Shown here: positions 53,393 through 62,210 of the stretch, one piece after another
Layout: each line of letters starts with the position of its first letter
How positions within the stretch are numbered: position 1 is the stretch's first letter
Assembly: GCF_900095305.1 (NCBI RefSeq)
Contig: NZ_FMDO01000014.1
Location: 62,001 to 126,000, forward strand
Direction of reading: 5' to 3'
From: Proteiniborus sp. DW1
GTDB taxonomy: Bacteria > Bacillota > Clostridia > Tissierellales > Proteiniboraceae
DNA length: 64,000 bases
The notes under the pieces: model-generated
Seen by the model: the letters and a program-made list of their open reading frames with translations, nothing else
Databases searched by the model: none
Told to the model about the DNA's origin: nothing
Position numbers and translations under genes: made by a program

Positions 53393-53944
53393 ATGGTAAA
53401 AGAACTAGAAGTAAAGGTGCTAGGTATTGATAAAAAGGATATTGAAGGGAAACTAGAGAAGCTAGGCGCAAAGCTATTGAGTAAGGAATATCAAGTCAAT
53501 ACATTATACGATTCAGGGGATAAGATTATCGAAAAGCTAGGAGATGGATATTTAAGAATAAGAGAAACTAAAGATTTAATAACAGGCAATGTGGAGATTT
53601 TTTTTACACTAAAAAAGAATGTATCAAGTGATATGGCAAGAGAAAATTTAGAAATCGAAACAATGGTTACAGATAAAAAAGCACTTAATAGCATACTTGA
53701 ACATCTAAATATTAAAGTAATACATGAAGGTACTAAGGAAAGAATCTCATATTTGTATGATGATATAAGATTTGATATAGACACCTGGGACAAAGCTACT
53801 TATCCATATCCATATTTAGAAATAGAAGTAACCAAAAAAGAAGATATAAAAAGAGCTGCTGAGCTTTTAGAATTAGAGGAAGAGAGTATAACCACAAAAT
53901 CACTTCGAGAGCTTAGAGAAGAGATAGGATTAGAGAAGATATAA
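53393..53944 (+). CDS. CYTH domain protein (class IV adenylate cyclase / triphosphatase family)
   Basis: A 183-residue CYTH protein. The signature ExExK is seen at the start (KELEVKVLG), then YDSGDKIIEKLGDGYLRIRE (R-x-R strand), FTLKKNV, LEIETMV, ERISYLYDDIRFDIDTWD and YLEIEV. These basic and acidic strands form the tunnel that binds a triphosphate with metal. Members are adenylate cyclases or thiamine/inorganic triphosphatases; the sequence does not decide. It is 35 bases upstream of a ThiF-like gene. Confidence 0.87.
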   Translation: MVKELEVKVLGIDKKDIEGKLEKLGAKLLSKEYQVNTLYDSGDKIIEKLGDGYLRIRETKDLITGNVEIFFTLKKNVSSDMARENLEIETMVTDKKALNSILEHLNIKVIHEGTKERISYLYDDIRFDIDTWDKATYPYPYLEIEVTKKEDIKRAAELLELEEESITTKSLRELREEIGLEKI

Positions 53945-53979
53945 AGTTTACTTCAAAAGAGTTGGGGGGAGGAGCAAAG

Positions 53980-54657
53980 GTGAAAAGATACTCTAGAAAC
54001 ATGAATATGCTATCACCTGAAGAAAACGCTAGTCTTAGCAAATTCAAGGTTTGTATAATTGGCTGTGGTGGCTTAGGTGGATATATTATTGAGATGCTTG
54101 CAAGGTTAGGGATTGGACACCTAACTGTAGTTGATGGAGATGTATTCGAAGAGTCAAACTTAAATAGACAACTTCTATCAGATATGGACTCATTAGGAAA
54201 ATCAAAGGCTCTAATAGCTAAGGACAGAATAAATAAAGTAAATCCATTAATTAACGTAAAGGCTGTAAGTGAAAGATTAACAGAAGATAATGGTTTAGAA
54301 ATATTAGCAGGTCATGATGTAATAGTAGATGCATTAGATAATATAGATACTAGATTGCTTATTCAAAAACAAGCTGAAGAACTTAGGATTCCACTTGTAC
54401 ATGGGGCTATAGCTGGTTGGTATGGACAGGTATCAACTATATTCCCAGGAGATAGGACACTGGATTTGTTGTATTCAAACAGCGGAAGTAAGGGATTAGA
54501 AGAAGAACTTGGGAATCCCTCATTTACCCCTGCATTAGTAGCATCTATAGAGGTAAGTGAAGTGCTGAAAATTCTCATAAATAGAGGAGATTTACTGAGA
54601 AGAAAGTTACTTATAATCAATACCTTAAATCAGGATTATGAGGTAATTAATCTCTAA
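53980..54657 (+). CDS. ThiF/MoeB/HesA family adenylyltransferase-like protein
   Basis: A 225-residue E1-like protein. The nucleotide-binding GCGGLGGYIIEMLARLGIGH near 24-43, VDGDVFEESNLNRQLL near 49 (D and R of the ATP site) and DALDNIDTRLLIQ near 111 are the family core. The Cys-x-x-Cys zinc motifs of MoeB/ThiF are missing, and VHGAIAGWYGQVSTIFPG takes the position of the crossover loop. The family adenylates a sulfur-carrier C terminus; no carrier gene is visible here. GTG 53980 behind GGGGGGAGG. Confidence 0.85.
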   Translation: MKRYSRNMNMLSPEENASLSKFKVCIIGCGGLGGYIIEMLARLGIGHLTVVDGDVFEESNLNRQLLSDMDSLGKSKALIAKDRINKVNPLINVKAVSERLTEDNGLEILAGHDVIVDALDNIDTRLLIQKQAEELRIPLVHGAIAGWYGQVSTIFPGDRTLDLLYSNSGSKGLEEELGNPSFTPALVASIEVSEVLKILINRGDLLRRKLLIINTLNQDYEVINL

Positions 54658-54740
54658 TACTAAATCAATCACCTTTATATTTTAAAGGCATAAAATAAAT
54701 TAATGAATATTGCAACTTAAAGTATAAGGTGGTTATAAGT

Positions 54741-55328
54741 ATGGAAGACAATAGAAGTGAAGTCTTACAGGATTTAGCTATATTAGCCTTACCTATTTTG
54801 GTTTTTATCTTGATTGAAAAAAGTGGAGTTTTTGGAACAGAAGTAAATTATACAAGAAATTACCATAACAAAATCAGGATGCTTAAAGAAATAAGCCCAT
54901 ATTTTTTAGAGGAAGACCAAGTTGTTTTAGGTAAGGTACAGGACATCTTTGAAATACTTAATAGGTTTAACAGAATAATCAATAATGACTATCAGGAAAA
55001 TGTTAGAGCTTTAAATCAAGACTTGTCAATGATGGACAGAAAAGAAATGATAATATCTAAATTAGCAAATTACTTAGATGACAATAGAAGGAAGCTAGCA
55101 GAAAATGTTGTGGGAACTAAACAGAACATATTCAAGACAAAAGAAAATCTAGAGAGATATTCTCAAATAGTATCTACACAAAACACAGATAAGCTGACAT
55201 CTATGCTAAAATTAGCAAAATCCATAGAACCCATAATGCCAGATAAAGGGAAAGCCCAGCTAAGGAAAATTGAAAAGATAATAGATATTATAAAAGCCTC
55301 TGACAATGAATTTAAGCCTTATTATTAG
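54741..55328 (+). CDS. hypothetical protein with N-terminal helix and coiled coil
   Basis: A 195-residue protein. Residues about 8-26 are hydrophobic (LQDLAILALPILVFILIEKS), followed by alpha-helical segments with coiled-coil character (QDIFEILNRFNRIINNDYQE, MDRKEMIISKLANYLDDNRR). No signal cleavage site. I do not recognise a family. I use ATG 54741 with AAGGTGG at 54727-54733. The end of the gene overlaps a small hairpin (AAGCCT...AGGCTT then TTCTT, 55315-55340) that may terminate it. Confidence 0.6.
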   Translation: MEDNRSEVLQDLAILALPILVFILIEKSGVFGTEVNYTRNYHNKIRMLKEISPYFLEEDQVVLGKVQDIFEILNRFNRIINNDYQENVRALNQDLSMMDRKEMIISKLANYLDDNRRKLAENVVGTKQNIFKTKENLERYSQIVSTQNTDKLTSMLKLAKSIEPIMPDKGKAQLRKIEKIIDIIKASDNEFKPYY

Positions 55329-55495
55329 AGAGGCTTTTCTTACTGTTATTAATTTTTATCCTTGAAGGATTTTAAATAGGTATGTTGAATAAATAATAGA
55401 TAAGGACTAAAGCTAATTAAGAGGAATCGAACTATTGAGCTATTACCCAATAAGATAGGATGATTTATTTGATGACCACAATAGGAGGGGGAACC

Positions 55496-56233
55496 TTGGA
55501 CAGGATAGCGATTATATCAGACATTCATGGAAACACACCTGCATTAAAAGCAGTTTTAGATGATATAAGAAAAAAGGAAGTTAGTAAAATTATTTGTCTA
55601 GGAGATTTGGCTGGGAAAGGTCCTAATCCTGCTGAAGTAGTAGATATCATTAGAAGAGAGTGTAATGAAGTGCTTATGGGTAACTGGGATAAGATGATAT
55701 CGGAAGAAAGTGATTATGCAATGGTTAAATGGGCTAGAGAAAAACTAGGGCAGGAAAGACTAGATTATATCAAGAAGTTACCCTTCTCGCTAGACTTTTA
55801 TATAAGCGGTAGACTCATAAGATTGTTTCATGCTTCACCTCAGGGGATTTTTCATAGAGTACATAGACATAGCCCTTTAGAAAAGATACTTGGAATGTTT
55901 GATAATACAGAAAATACAGGAAAACTCTTTGGAGATCAGAGCCCAGATATAATTGGATATGGAGATATACATGGCGCATATATCAGTTATTTTGATGATA
56001 AGGTTATATTTAATGTTGGCAGTGTAGGTAATCCGCTAGATATGACATTAGCTTCCTATGTAATATTAGAAGGCGAATATAATGGCAGGGATAATAAAGG
56101 ATTTCAGGTTAACTTTATAAGGGTACCCTATGATGTAGAGTTAGCTATAAGATTAGCAAAAGATTCTAATATGCCAGAAACAGATGCATATATTAATGAA
56201 CTGAGAACAGGAAGGTATAGGGGTAGAAAATAA
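55496..56233 (+). CDS. YfcE/MJ0936-like metallophosphoesterase
   Basis: A 245-residue calcineurin-like phosphodiesterase with the order ISDIHGN near 6, LGDLAGKGP near 38, MGNWD near 66 (in place of GNCD), LFHASP near 111 and YGDIHGAY near 155, ending VNVGSVGNPLD near 175. This matches the MJ0936/diadenosine-polyphosphate-like group acting on phosphodiesters. TTG 55496 is chosen because AGGAGGGGG precedes it; the frame extends 12 codons upstream. Confidence 0.85.
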   Translation: MDRIAIISDIHGNTPALKAVLDDIRKKEVSKIICLGDLAGKGPNPAEVVDIIRRECNEVLMGNWDKMISEESDYAMVKWAREKLGQERLDYIKKLPFSLDFYISGRLIRLFHASPQGIFHRVHRHSPLEKILGMFDNTENTGKLFGDQSPDIIGYGDIHGAYISYFDDKVIFNVGSVGNPLDMTLASYVILEGEYNGRDNKGFQVNFIRVPYDVELAIRLAKDSNMPETDAYINELRTGRYRGRK

Positions 56234-56273
56234 TAGGTTTAGAATTAAAAATTAAATCCGGTAGGTGGTACTA

Positions 56274-56681
56274 ATGAGCAATTCAATTATTAATTTCACA
56301 CTTTTTAGCCCAATTAATAATTTTATGTTTTCATTTGCTCCAGTATTTATTATGATTATTTTTATTGTAGTTATCTTAATGTTTATAATAAATGCTGTTA
56401 AGGGAGTCAAGCAATGGAGCTATAATAATGCTCAGCCACTTCTTATTGTAGATGTAGAGATAGTTTCTAAAAGAATAAATGTATCACATCATCATCATAA
56501 CAATAACAATCATACGCATCATCATAGCTCTACTTCATATTATGTTACCTTTCAAGTTGAGAGCGGAGACAGAATGGAATTCCAGATTCCAGGTAATGAA
56601 TATGGGTTAATGACAGAAGGAGATAGGGGGAAGTTAAAATTTCAAGGTACTAGATATTTAGGATTTGAAAGGTTTAAATAG
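56274..56681 (+). CDS. DUF2500 family membrane protein with His-rich insertion
   Basis: A 135-residue protein: one membrane helix near 16-42 (FSFAPVFIMIIFIVVILMFI), then a beta-sandwich-like domain ending GDRGKLKFQGTRYLGFERF, as in DUF2500. Between helix and domain stands a His/Asn stretch (HHHHNNNNHTHHH near 75) that could bind metal ions. DUF2500 proteins have no known function. ATG 56274 with AGGTGG. Confidence 0.85.
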   Translation: MSNSIINFTLFSPINNFMFSFAPVFIMIIFIVVILMFIINAVKGVKQWSYNNAQPLLIVDVEIVSKRINVSHHHHNNNNHTHHHSSTSYYVTFQVESGDRMEFQIPGNEYGLMTEGDRGKLKFQGTRYLGFERFK

Positions 56682-57078
56682 GTGACATAATACAATTTTT
56701 ATGAGAAACTTGGGAAAAGTTTATGTAGATGAGGAACTATTCTATAAAGATGGTAAGCTTTTTATTTTATATTGTAGAAAAGAGAATCCAGATTTGAGAA
56801 TGAAAAGTTACAATTAATTTTGTTACAAAAAATTAACAAAAATTAGATAGCCTTTACTATGGTTTATGATAACAGGAAGATTAGGGTAGAGCCAGTATTT
56901 CCACAATTCTAAGCCTTGTAAAGGTCTATTTTTTGTTAGAAAATTTATTCTTTTAAAGAAGGAAAAATTATTCGAGTATCGAAATAAACATATTATGTAC
57001 AATACTAAGTAATTTCGATATTATTCAGAAATTACAGAATTAACAAAAAACGTACAATAGATTTAAGGGGGTTAATAA
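56682..57078. other. 397-base gap before tldD with regulatory-looking repeats
   Basis: A 38-codon frame at 56701-56817 (MRNLGKVYVDEELFYKDGKL start, poor ribosome site) may be a gene fragment or chance. Closer to tldD two inverted repeats occur: TATCGAAAT (56977-56985) with ATTTCGATA (57012-57020), and GTAATTTC (57009-57016) with GAAATTAC (57028-57035). They share the 57012-57016 part and might form alternative structures or an operator. Confidence 0.45.
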
Positions 57079-58470
57079 ATGTTAAGCAGAGCAATTATAG
57101 AAGATGTTTTAACTGCTGCACTTTCAACAGGTGGAGACTTTGCAGAAATCTTTGTAGAAGACAGATTTAACACAGGCCTTCTATTTGTAGGGGGTAAGGT
57201 CGAAGGAGGCATATCAGGAAGAGATTTTGGTGTAGGTATAAGAATATTCTATGGGTTGAATAGTATTTATGCTTATACTAATGACTCATCTAAAGAGAAT
57301 TTAGTTAAGGTTGCCAAGGAGGCAGCTACAGCTATAAAAGGCAACAGTATTCATCAGGTCTTAGATTTTACTAAGGCTGAGATAAATAATATTCATCCTA
57401 TTAAACTACTTCCAAGTAGTATTAATAAGTCACAAAAGGTTGAATTGATGAAGAGGGCTTACAATGCGGCTAAAAATTATGACGAGGTTATAAGCCAAGT
57501 CACAGTCAGATATCTAGACAATGAGCAAAATGTGCTTATTGCTAACTCTGAAGGGCTATATGCAGAGGATAAGAGAACACGTACTAGAACAGCTATTTTA
57601 GCAGTTGCATCTGCAAATGGAGAGATGCAGTCAGGCTTCTATGGTCCTGGAGCACATATGGGCTTTGAATTCTATGACAAGATTAACATAGAGGATTACG
57701 CTAAGGAAGCAGCTAGAATAGCAAAGACAATGGTATTTGCGGATTTATGTCCAAGTGGAAAAATGCCTGTTGTCATAGATAATGAGTTTGGTGGAGTTAT
57801 TTTCCATGAAGCATGTGGACATGGATTGGAAGCTACTTCTGTAGCCAAGGGTACATCAGTATTTGCTGGAAAACTTGGTGAAAAGGTAGCATCAGAAGTA
57901 GTGACTGCTATAGATGATGGAACTATACCAAATGCTTGGGGCTCACAAAACATAGACGATGAAGGAACAAAGACTAAGAAAAATGTTCTAATAGAAAATG
58001 GAATATTAAAAGGTTATATGATTGATAAGCTTAATGGAAGAAAGATGGGAATGGAGTCTACAGGTTCTGGTAGAAGAGAATCCTACAAATATGCTCCAAC
58101 ATCAAGAATGACAAATACCTACATAGCAAATGGAAGTTCAACTAAAGAAGAAATAATTGCTAACACAGAGTATGGTTTATATGCAAGATATATGGGTGGT
58201 GGTTCTGTAAACCCTGCAACTGGTGATTTTAACTTTGCAGTAAGCGAAGGATATATTATCAGAAATGGAAAGATAGCAGAACCAGTTAGAGGGGCAACAC
58301 TTATAGGAACTGGGCTAGAAGTTCTTAAGCAAATAGATATGGTAGGCAACAATCTTGACTTTGGTCAAGGCATGTGTGGTTCAGCTAGTGGCTCTATACC
58401 TACAGATGTAGGGCAACCTACTATAAGGGTTAAATCAATAACAGTAGGTGGAAGAAAGGGTGGTCAATAA
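57079..58470 (+). CDS. tldD: metalloprotease TldD
   Basis: A 463-residue TldD. The zinc motif HEACGHGLEAT near 242-252 (HExxxH) is the catalytic site. The N-terminal domain begins ALSTGGDFAEIFVEDRFNTG. TldD/TldE dimers digest unfolded peptides and mature peptide modifications such as microcin B17 and PQQ precursors. Its stop overlaps the next start by one base, so the subunits are coupled. AAGGGGG precedes ATG. No peptide precursor gene is visible nearby. Confidence 0.93.
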   Translation: MLSRAIIEDVLTAALSTGGDFAEIFVEDRFNTGLLFVGGKVEGGISGRDFGVGIRIFYGLNSIYAYTNDSSKENLVKVAKEAATAIKGNSIHQVLDFTKAEINNIHPIKLLPSSINKSQKVELMKRAYNAAKNYDEVISQVTVRYLDNEQNVLIANSEGLYAEDKRTRTRTAILAVASANGEMQSGFYGPGAHMGFEFYDKINIEDYAKEAARIAKTMVFADLCPSGKMPVVIDNEFGGVIFHEACGHGLEATSVAKGTSVFAGKLGEKVASEVVTAIDDGTIPNAWGSQNIDDEGTKTKKNVLIENGILKGYMIDKLNGRKMGMESTGSGRRESYKYAPTSRMTNTYIANGSSTKEEIIANTEYGLYARYMGGGSVNPATGDFNFAVSEGYIIRNGKIAEPVRGATLIGTGLEVLKQIDMVGNNLDFGQGMCGSASGSIPTDVGQPTIRVKSITVGGRKGGQ

Positions 58471-59822
58471 TGTCAAATAGAGAATTAATAGAAAAAATAT
58501 TTAGTAGAGGAAAAGAATTAGGCTTAGGAGATATGGAAATATATATCCAAGGAAATAAGCAGTTTGATACAAGAATTTTTGAAGGAGAAATAGATAAATA
58601 TAGTATATCCGATGAAACAGGTCTGTCTTTTAGAGGTATGTATAACGGGAAAATGGGATATTCATATACAGAAAAGGTAGATGAATCTTCAATAGATATG
58701 CTTATAAAAGAAGCTATAGAAAATGCAGTTACCATAGATAGTGAAGATAAAGAAGAAATATTTGCAGGCTCAAAAGAGTATAAGGAAGTAAGCACATATA
58801 ATAGTGAACTTGAAAATGTAACTACAGAACAGAAAATAGAGTTTGCAAAAACTATGGAGAAGGCTGCTTTTGAGGCAGATAAGCGTGTAACATCTGTTAG
58901 CTACTGTCTATATGATGAAATAACGGGATATAGCTTGCTTGCAAATACTAAAGGATTAAACCTTGAAAATAAATATAATTTAGCTCAAGCTTATATTGCT
59001 GTTGTAGTAAAAGAGGGAGACGATGTAAAAACAGGTGCAAATTTTGTTATAAGCAATGATTTCTCAAAATTTAACCCAGAGGAGTTAGCATCAGTTGCAG
59101 TAAAAGAAGCATTATCCATGTTAGGAGCTGAAAGCATAGATTCAGGGAACTATCCTGTAATACTTAGAAACGATGTGGCTGCTAGTATATTACAGGCATT
59201 TTCATCAGTTTTTATAGCTGAAAATGTGCAAAAGAATTTATCCTTGCTAAAAGGAAAGCTTAATGAGCAAATAGCAAATGAACTTATAAGTATAGTAGAC
59301 GATCCATTCTTAAAGGATGGAGTAGCATCAACCCCATTTGATGGTGAGGGGGTAGCTACCAAGTATAAAAAAGTTATAGATAAGGGAGTATTAAAAACTT
59401 ATCTTCACAACTCTAAAACTGCTAGAAAAGACGGTGTTGAGTCTACAGGAAATGCTAGTAAAAGCTCATATAAGTCATCAGGTTCTATTTCACCTACAAA
59501 TATGTATATTGAAAATGGTAACACTAGCATTGAAGAAATGATTTATAATACAGAACATGGTATTATGATAATTGATGTTCAAGGACTTCATTCTGGTTTA
59601 AATACAGTATCTGGAGACTTTTCGCTTTCAGCATATGGCTATTTAATAGAAAAAGGCAAAATTGCTAGACCGGTAAATCAAATTACAATAGCAGGTAATT
59701 TATATGAAGTACTAAAGAGTATTGAAGCAGTTGGGAATGATCTGAAATTTGGCTTCCCAAGCTCTGGATATATAGGTTCACCATCACTTAAGGTTAGCAG
59801 TTTAGCAATTGCAGGTAAATAG
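58470..59822 (+). CDS. pmbA: TldE/PmbA, partner subunit of TldD
   Basis: A 450-residue paralogue of TldD without the HExxxH site, as expected for the non-catalytic partner TldE. The KELGLGDMEIYIQGNKQFDT opening and SAYGYLIEKGKIARPVNQIT near 380 match. It forms the barrel-shaped heterodimer that encloses the protease site. Terminated by the hairpin at 59839. Confidence 0.92.
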   Translation: MSNRELIEKIFSRGKELGLGDMEIYIQGNKQFDTRIFEGEIDKYSISDETGLSFRGMYNGKMGYSYTEKVDESSIDMLIKEAIENAVTIDSEDKEEIFAGSKEYKEVSTYNSELENVTTEQKIEFAKTMEKAAFEADKRVTSVSYCLYDEITGYSLLANTKGLNLENKYNLAQAYIAVVVKEGDDVKTGANFVISNDFSKFNPEELASVAVKEALSMLGAESIDSGNYPVILRNDVAASILQAFSSVFIAENVQKNLSLLKGKLNEQIANELISIVDDPFLKDGVASTPFDGEGVATKYKKVIDKGVLKTYLHNSKTARKDGVESTGNASKSSYKSSGSISPTNMYIENGNTSIEEMIYNTEHGIMIIDVQGLHSGLNTVSGDFSLSAYGYLIEKGKIARPVNQITIAGNLYEVLKSIEAVGNDLKFGFPSSGYIGSPSLKVSSLAIAGK

Positions 59823-59838
59823 GTAATTGAGTAAAATA

Positions 59839-59885
59839 ACCAAAACAAAAGGGTAGTCTATTGATTACCCTTTTGTTTTGGTCAT
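59839..59885. terminator. bidirectional terminator
   Basis: A perfect 17-base stem (59839-59855 with 59866-59882, ACCAAAACAAAAGGGTA) between the convergent TldE (+) and DUF378 (-) genes. Confidence 0.88.
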
Positions 59886-59888
59886 TAA

Positions 59889-60089
59889 TTAACTATCAAC
59901 TCTATGTCTATCTCTAAACAATAAACTAATGCAGTAAATTCCCGCTAATCCTACTAGTCCATATACTATTCTGCTTAAAAGAGCATCTTGCCCCCCAAAA
60001 ATGTTTGCCACAAGGTCAAATTGAAATAAAGAGATTAGACCCCAGTTTAATGCTCCTATAATAACTAAAACTAATGCCAATGTATCCAT
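59889..60089 (-). CDS. DUF378 family membrane protein
   Basis: A 66-residue protein with two membrane helices (MDTLALVLVIIGALNWGLIS and IVYGLVGLAGIYCISLLF). The GALNWGL motif and short loop with FDLVANIFGG are typical of DUF378, a small bacterial family of unknown function. The ATG has TAAGGAGTG on the minus strand. Confidence 0.88.
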   Translation of the reverse strand: MDTLALVLVIIGALNWGLISLFQFDLVANIFGGQDALLSRIVYGLVGLAGIYCISLLFRDRHRVDS

Positions 60090-60323
60090 AATATCACTCC
60101 TTATAATATATCTAAGTACATAAGTTATTATTTCTATTTAATTGGTTTATTATACCTATGACTTTGTCGTTTTTTAAGGATATTCATACGTTTTTTTGTT
60201 TACACTCAAACCTTGCTAATAAAAAGTAACAATTTTTAGAACAAAGAATAATATGTAGTATGAACAGTGGGTTACATAGTCTTGACCCAAAAGTTAATAT
60301 TTATATATAAAGGGGAGGATATC

Positions 60324-60524
60324 ATGTCATTAGAAATTAGCAGCAATATGCCATCAGAAGTTGAAGCGGTTAAATTTGACGATAGCAATGAAACTCTGCT
60401 ATTTTTCTTCCTATTGCTAGTACTCATTTTTTGCAACTGTCCTTTGTTTGACGATATGGAAGAAAGCTTACTTTTCTTTTTCTTGATACTAGTATTTATA
60501 TTCAACAGATGCTTCTCTTGGTAA
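60324..60524 (+). CDS. small protein with duplicated hydrophobic segment
   Basis: A 66-residue protein with two nearly identical hydrophobic segments: ETLLFFFLLLVLIFCNC near 23 and ESLLFFFLILVFIFNRC near 48, separated by an acidic PLFDDMEE. The leader SLEISSNMPSEVEAVKFDD is acidic. Small duplicated F/L-rich proteins of this kind occur in clostridial genomes, some near sporulation genes; I cannot name the family. ATG 60324 with GGGGAGG; a terminator follows at 60546. Confidence 0.7.
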   Translation: MSLEISSNMPSEVEAVKFDDSNETLLFFFLLLVLIFCNCPLFDDMEESLLFFFLILVFIFNRCFSW

Positions 60525-60545
60525 GTACAATTATCAATTAATTTT

Positions 60546-60586
60546 AAAAAACAGGCTTCAATTATTTTTATTGAAACCTGTTTTTT
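60546..60586 (+). terminator. Rho-independent terminator
   Basis: A 17-base stem with one mismatch (60546-60562 with 60570-60586), A-rich on the left and T-run on the right, ends the small hydrophobic protein gene. Confidence 0.85.
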
Positions 60587-60666
60587 AATTTTACATAAAA
60601 ATCATTTTAATACTTTTTTTATTGTTTTTTTGGTTAAACTAAATACACTGGGAGGTGTATTTTAAT

Positions 60667-62073
60667 ATGAAGAAATATTTTTTAATATTGCTAGTTCTAG
60701 TATTGTTTCTCACATCATGTGCTCCAAGAGGACAAAATAAACCTCAACTGCCTAACAATCAAGTTCAAAATAATCCAGAAATCAATACTGAAGAGGGAGG
60801 TGTTGGAGGAGAAGAAATTGTTCAAGATGATGATATAGAATCTGATATAAATTATATTGACATTGATGAAGATAGGGAAATCACAAATACCTATATAAAT
60901 ATGGCTGGAGAGAAAAAAGATATTACATTTCAGCAAAATAGTATGGCAAATAGCACAAATAGATTTAACTCAGAGAACCTTGCTAATAATTTAAGTTCTA
61001 TTGGGGCTCAGATGTATGCTACTCAAATACCAGATGAAATAGATGTAGATATAAGATACCATAACTACGATATACCTTATGACTATTTGCTAATTACATC
61101 TGATAATGTCAATATCTATGAAAATCCAACATTTGATTCTGCGGTTCTAGGAAAAGCAACACAGTATTCTAAGATAAAGCTTGAAGCAAGAGCTAACATA
61201 AATAACGCAAATATTACACAAGTATGGTATTTAATATCTTGGCTAGAAAACGGAGAGACGGTCTATGGGTATATAACAGGTGAATCAGGCACACCTAGAA
61301 GGTTTAGATTTGATGATATGATTGATGAAATTGGAAGATTAGAGGAGGCTTTAGCTCAGTTTCCATACGGATATATATCTAACTACAAAAATAAAAATGG
61401 CTCACCACCACTTAAGGATGGAAAGGCTATTGATGAATTTGGAATTCAAGCTTATCAAAGCGCACCAGCCTATTATGACCCCGAAAACCTAAATGAATTT
61501 AGATATTTTCCTGATGGGATGATAGTATCTATTCTTGATGAGGCAGAAGGACATTTTAAGGTCAGAAATTTAGTTTATGATGGGGAGTTTTGGATACCTA
61601 AGAACTTCATTTCATTTGATGACAATCTAGATAGATTAGAGAAGGCTGTAGTAGTAGATAAAATAAATCAAAATCAAGCTTTATTTGAAAATAGAAATGG
61701 TAGATGGACTATGATTTCATATACACTTGCAACAACAGGTGTACCAGATAATAACAAATATGAGACTCCCACTGGCAGTTTTAAGGTGCTACAAAAAAGG
61801 GACAGATTTTATTTTCTAGACTATAGCACTGGAGAGTTAGGTGGATATGCACCTTATGGTACAAGATTTTCAGCTGGAGCATATATACATGGAATACCAG
61901 TTAACTTTGTGAAAGAAAATGGAGAAAATGTTGACCCAGGAATGAAAGAGTACCTATTAACAATAGGAACTACTCCTAGGTCAGCAAAATGTGTGAGAAA
62001 CTATACTAGTCATGCAAAGTTTCTATATGATTGGGCTGACTTAAATGATACTGCAGTAATTGTGATTGATTAG
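60667..62073 (+). CDS. lipoprotein L,D-transpeptidase with SH3 domains
   Basis: A 468-residue exported protein. Lipobox LTSC near residue 19 (FLTS|C) marks a lipoprotein. Residues about 137-200 contain an SH3-like repeat (LITSDNVNIYENPTFDSAVL). A YkuD L,D-transpeptidase domain lies near 335-468: DKINQNQALFENRNGRW, ATTGVPDNNKYETPTGSF, AYIHGIPVNF with the catalytic His, and SAKCVRN with the active Cys near 442. It likely forms or edits 3-3 cross-links in peptidoglycan, or trims it, at the outer face of the membrane. ATG 60667 with GGGAGGTG. Confidence 0.88.
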   Translation: MKKYFLILLVLVLFLTSCAPRGQNKPQLPNNQVQNNPEINTEEGGVGGEEIVQDDDIESDINYIDIDEDREITNTYINMAGEKKDITFQQNSMANSTNRFNSENLANNLSSIGAQMYATQIPDEIDVDIRYHNYDIPYDYLLITSDNVNIYENPTFDSAVLGKATQYSKIKLEARANINNANITQVWYLISWLENGETVYGYITGESGTPRRFRFDDMIDEIGRLEEALAQFPYGYISNYKNKNGSPPLKDGKAIDEFGIQAYQSAPAYYDPENLNEFRYFPDGMIVSILDEAEGHFKVRNLVYDGEFWIPKNFISFDDNLDRLEKAVVVDKINQNQALFENRNGRWTMISYTLATTGVPDNNKYETPTGSFKVLQKRDRFYFLDYSTGELGGYAPYGTRFSAGAYIHGIPVNFVKENGENVDPGMKEYLLTIGTTPRSAKCVRNYTSHAKFLYDWADLNDTAVIVID

Positions 62074-62076
62074 TTT

Positions 62077-62107
62077 AAAAGTCTTCTTCAAGTAAGAAGG
62101 CTTTTTT
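62077..62107 (+). terminator. Rho-independent terminator
   Basis: AAAAGTCTTCTT pairs with AAGAAGGCTTTT (one G-T pair), loop CAAGT, then TTTT. It closes the transpeptidase gene. Confidence 0.8.
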
Positions 62108-62169
62108 CTAAGAAAAAGTATGTTTTTTAAAAATATTTTTTAAAAAAGTATAGCACATTTAAATATATA

Positions 62170-62178
62170 TGCTATAAT
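62170..62178 (+). promoter_or_regulatory. extended -10 promoter of ppsA
   Basis: TGCTATAAT, an extended -10 element (TGn-TATAAT), lies 33 bases before the ATG of the PEP synthase gene. The -35 region is weak. The surrounding DNA is almost pure A and T. Confidence 0.6.
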
Positions 62179-62210
62179 ATATATAGAAATATATGAAGGG
62201 AGTAATATAA

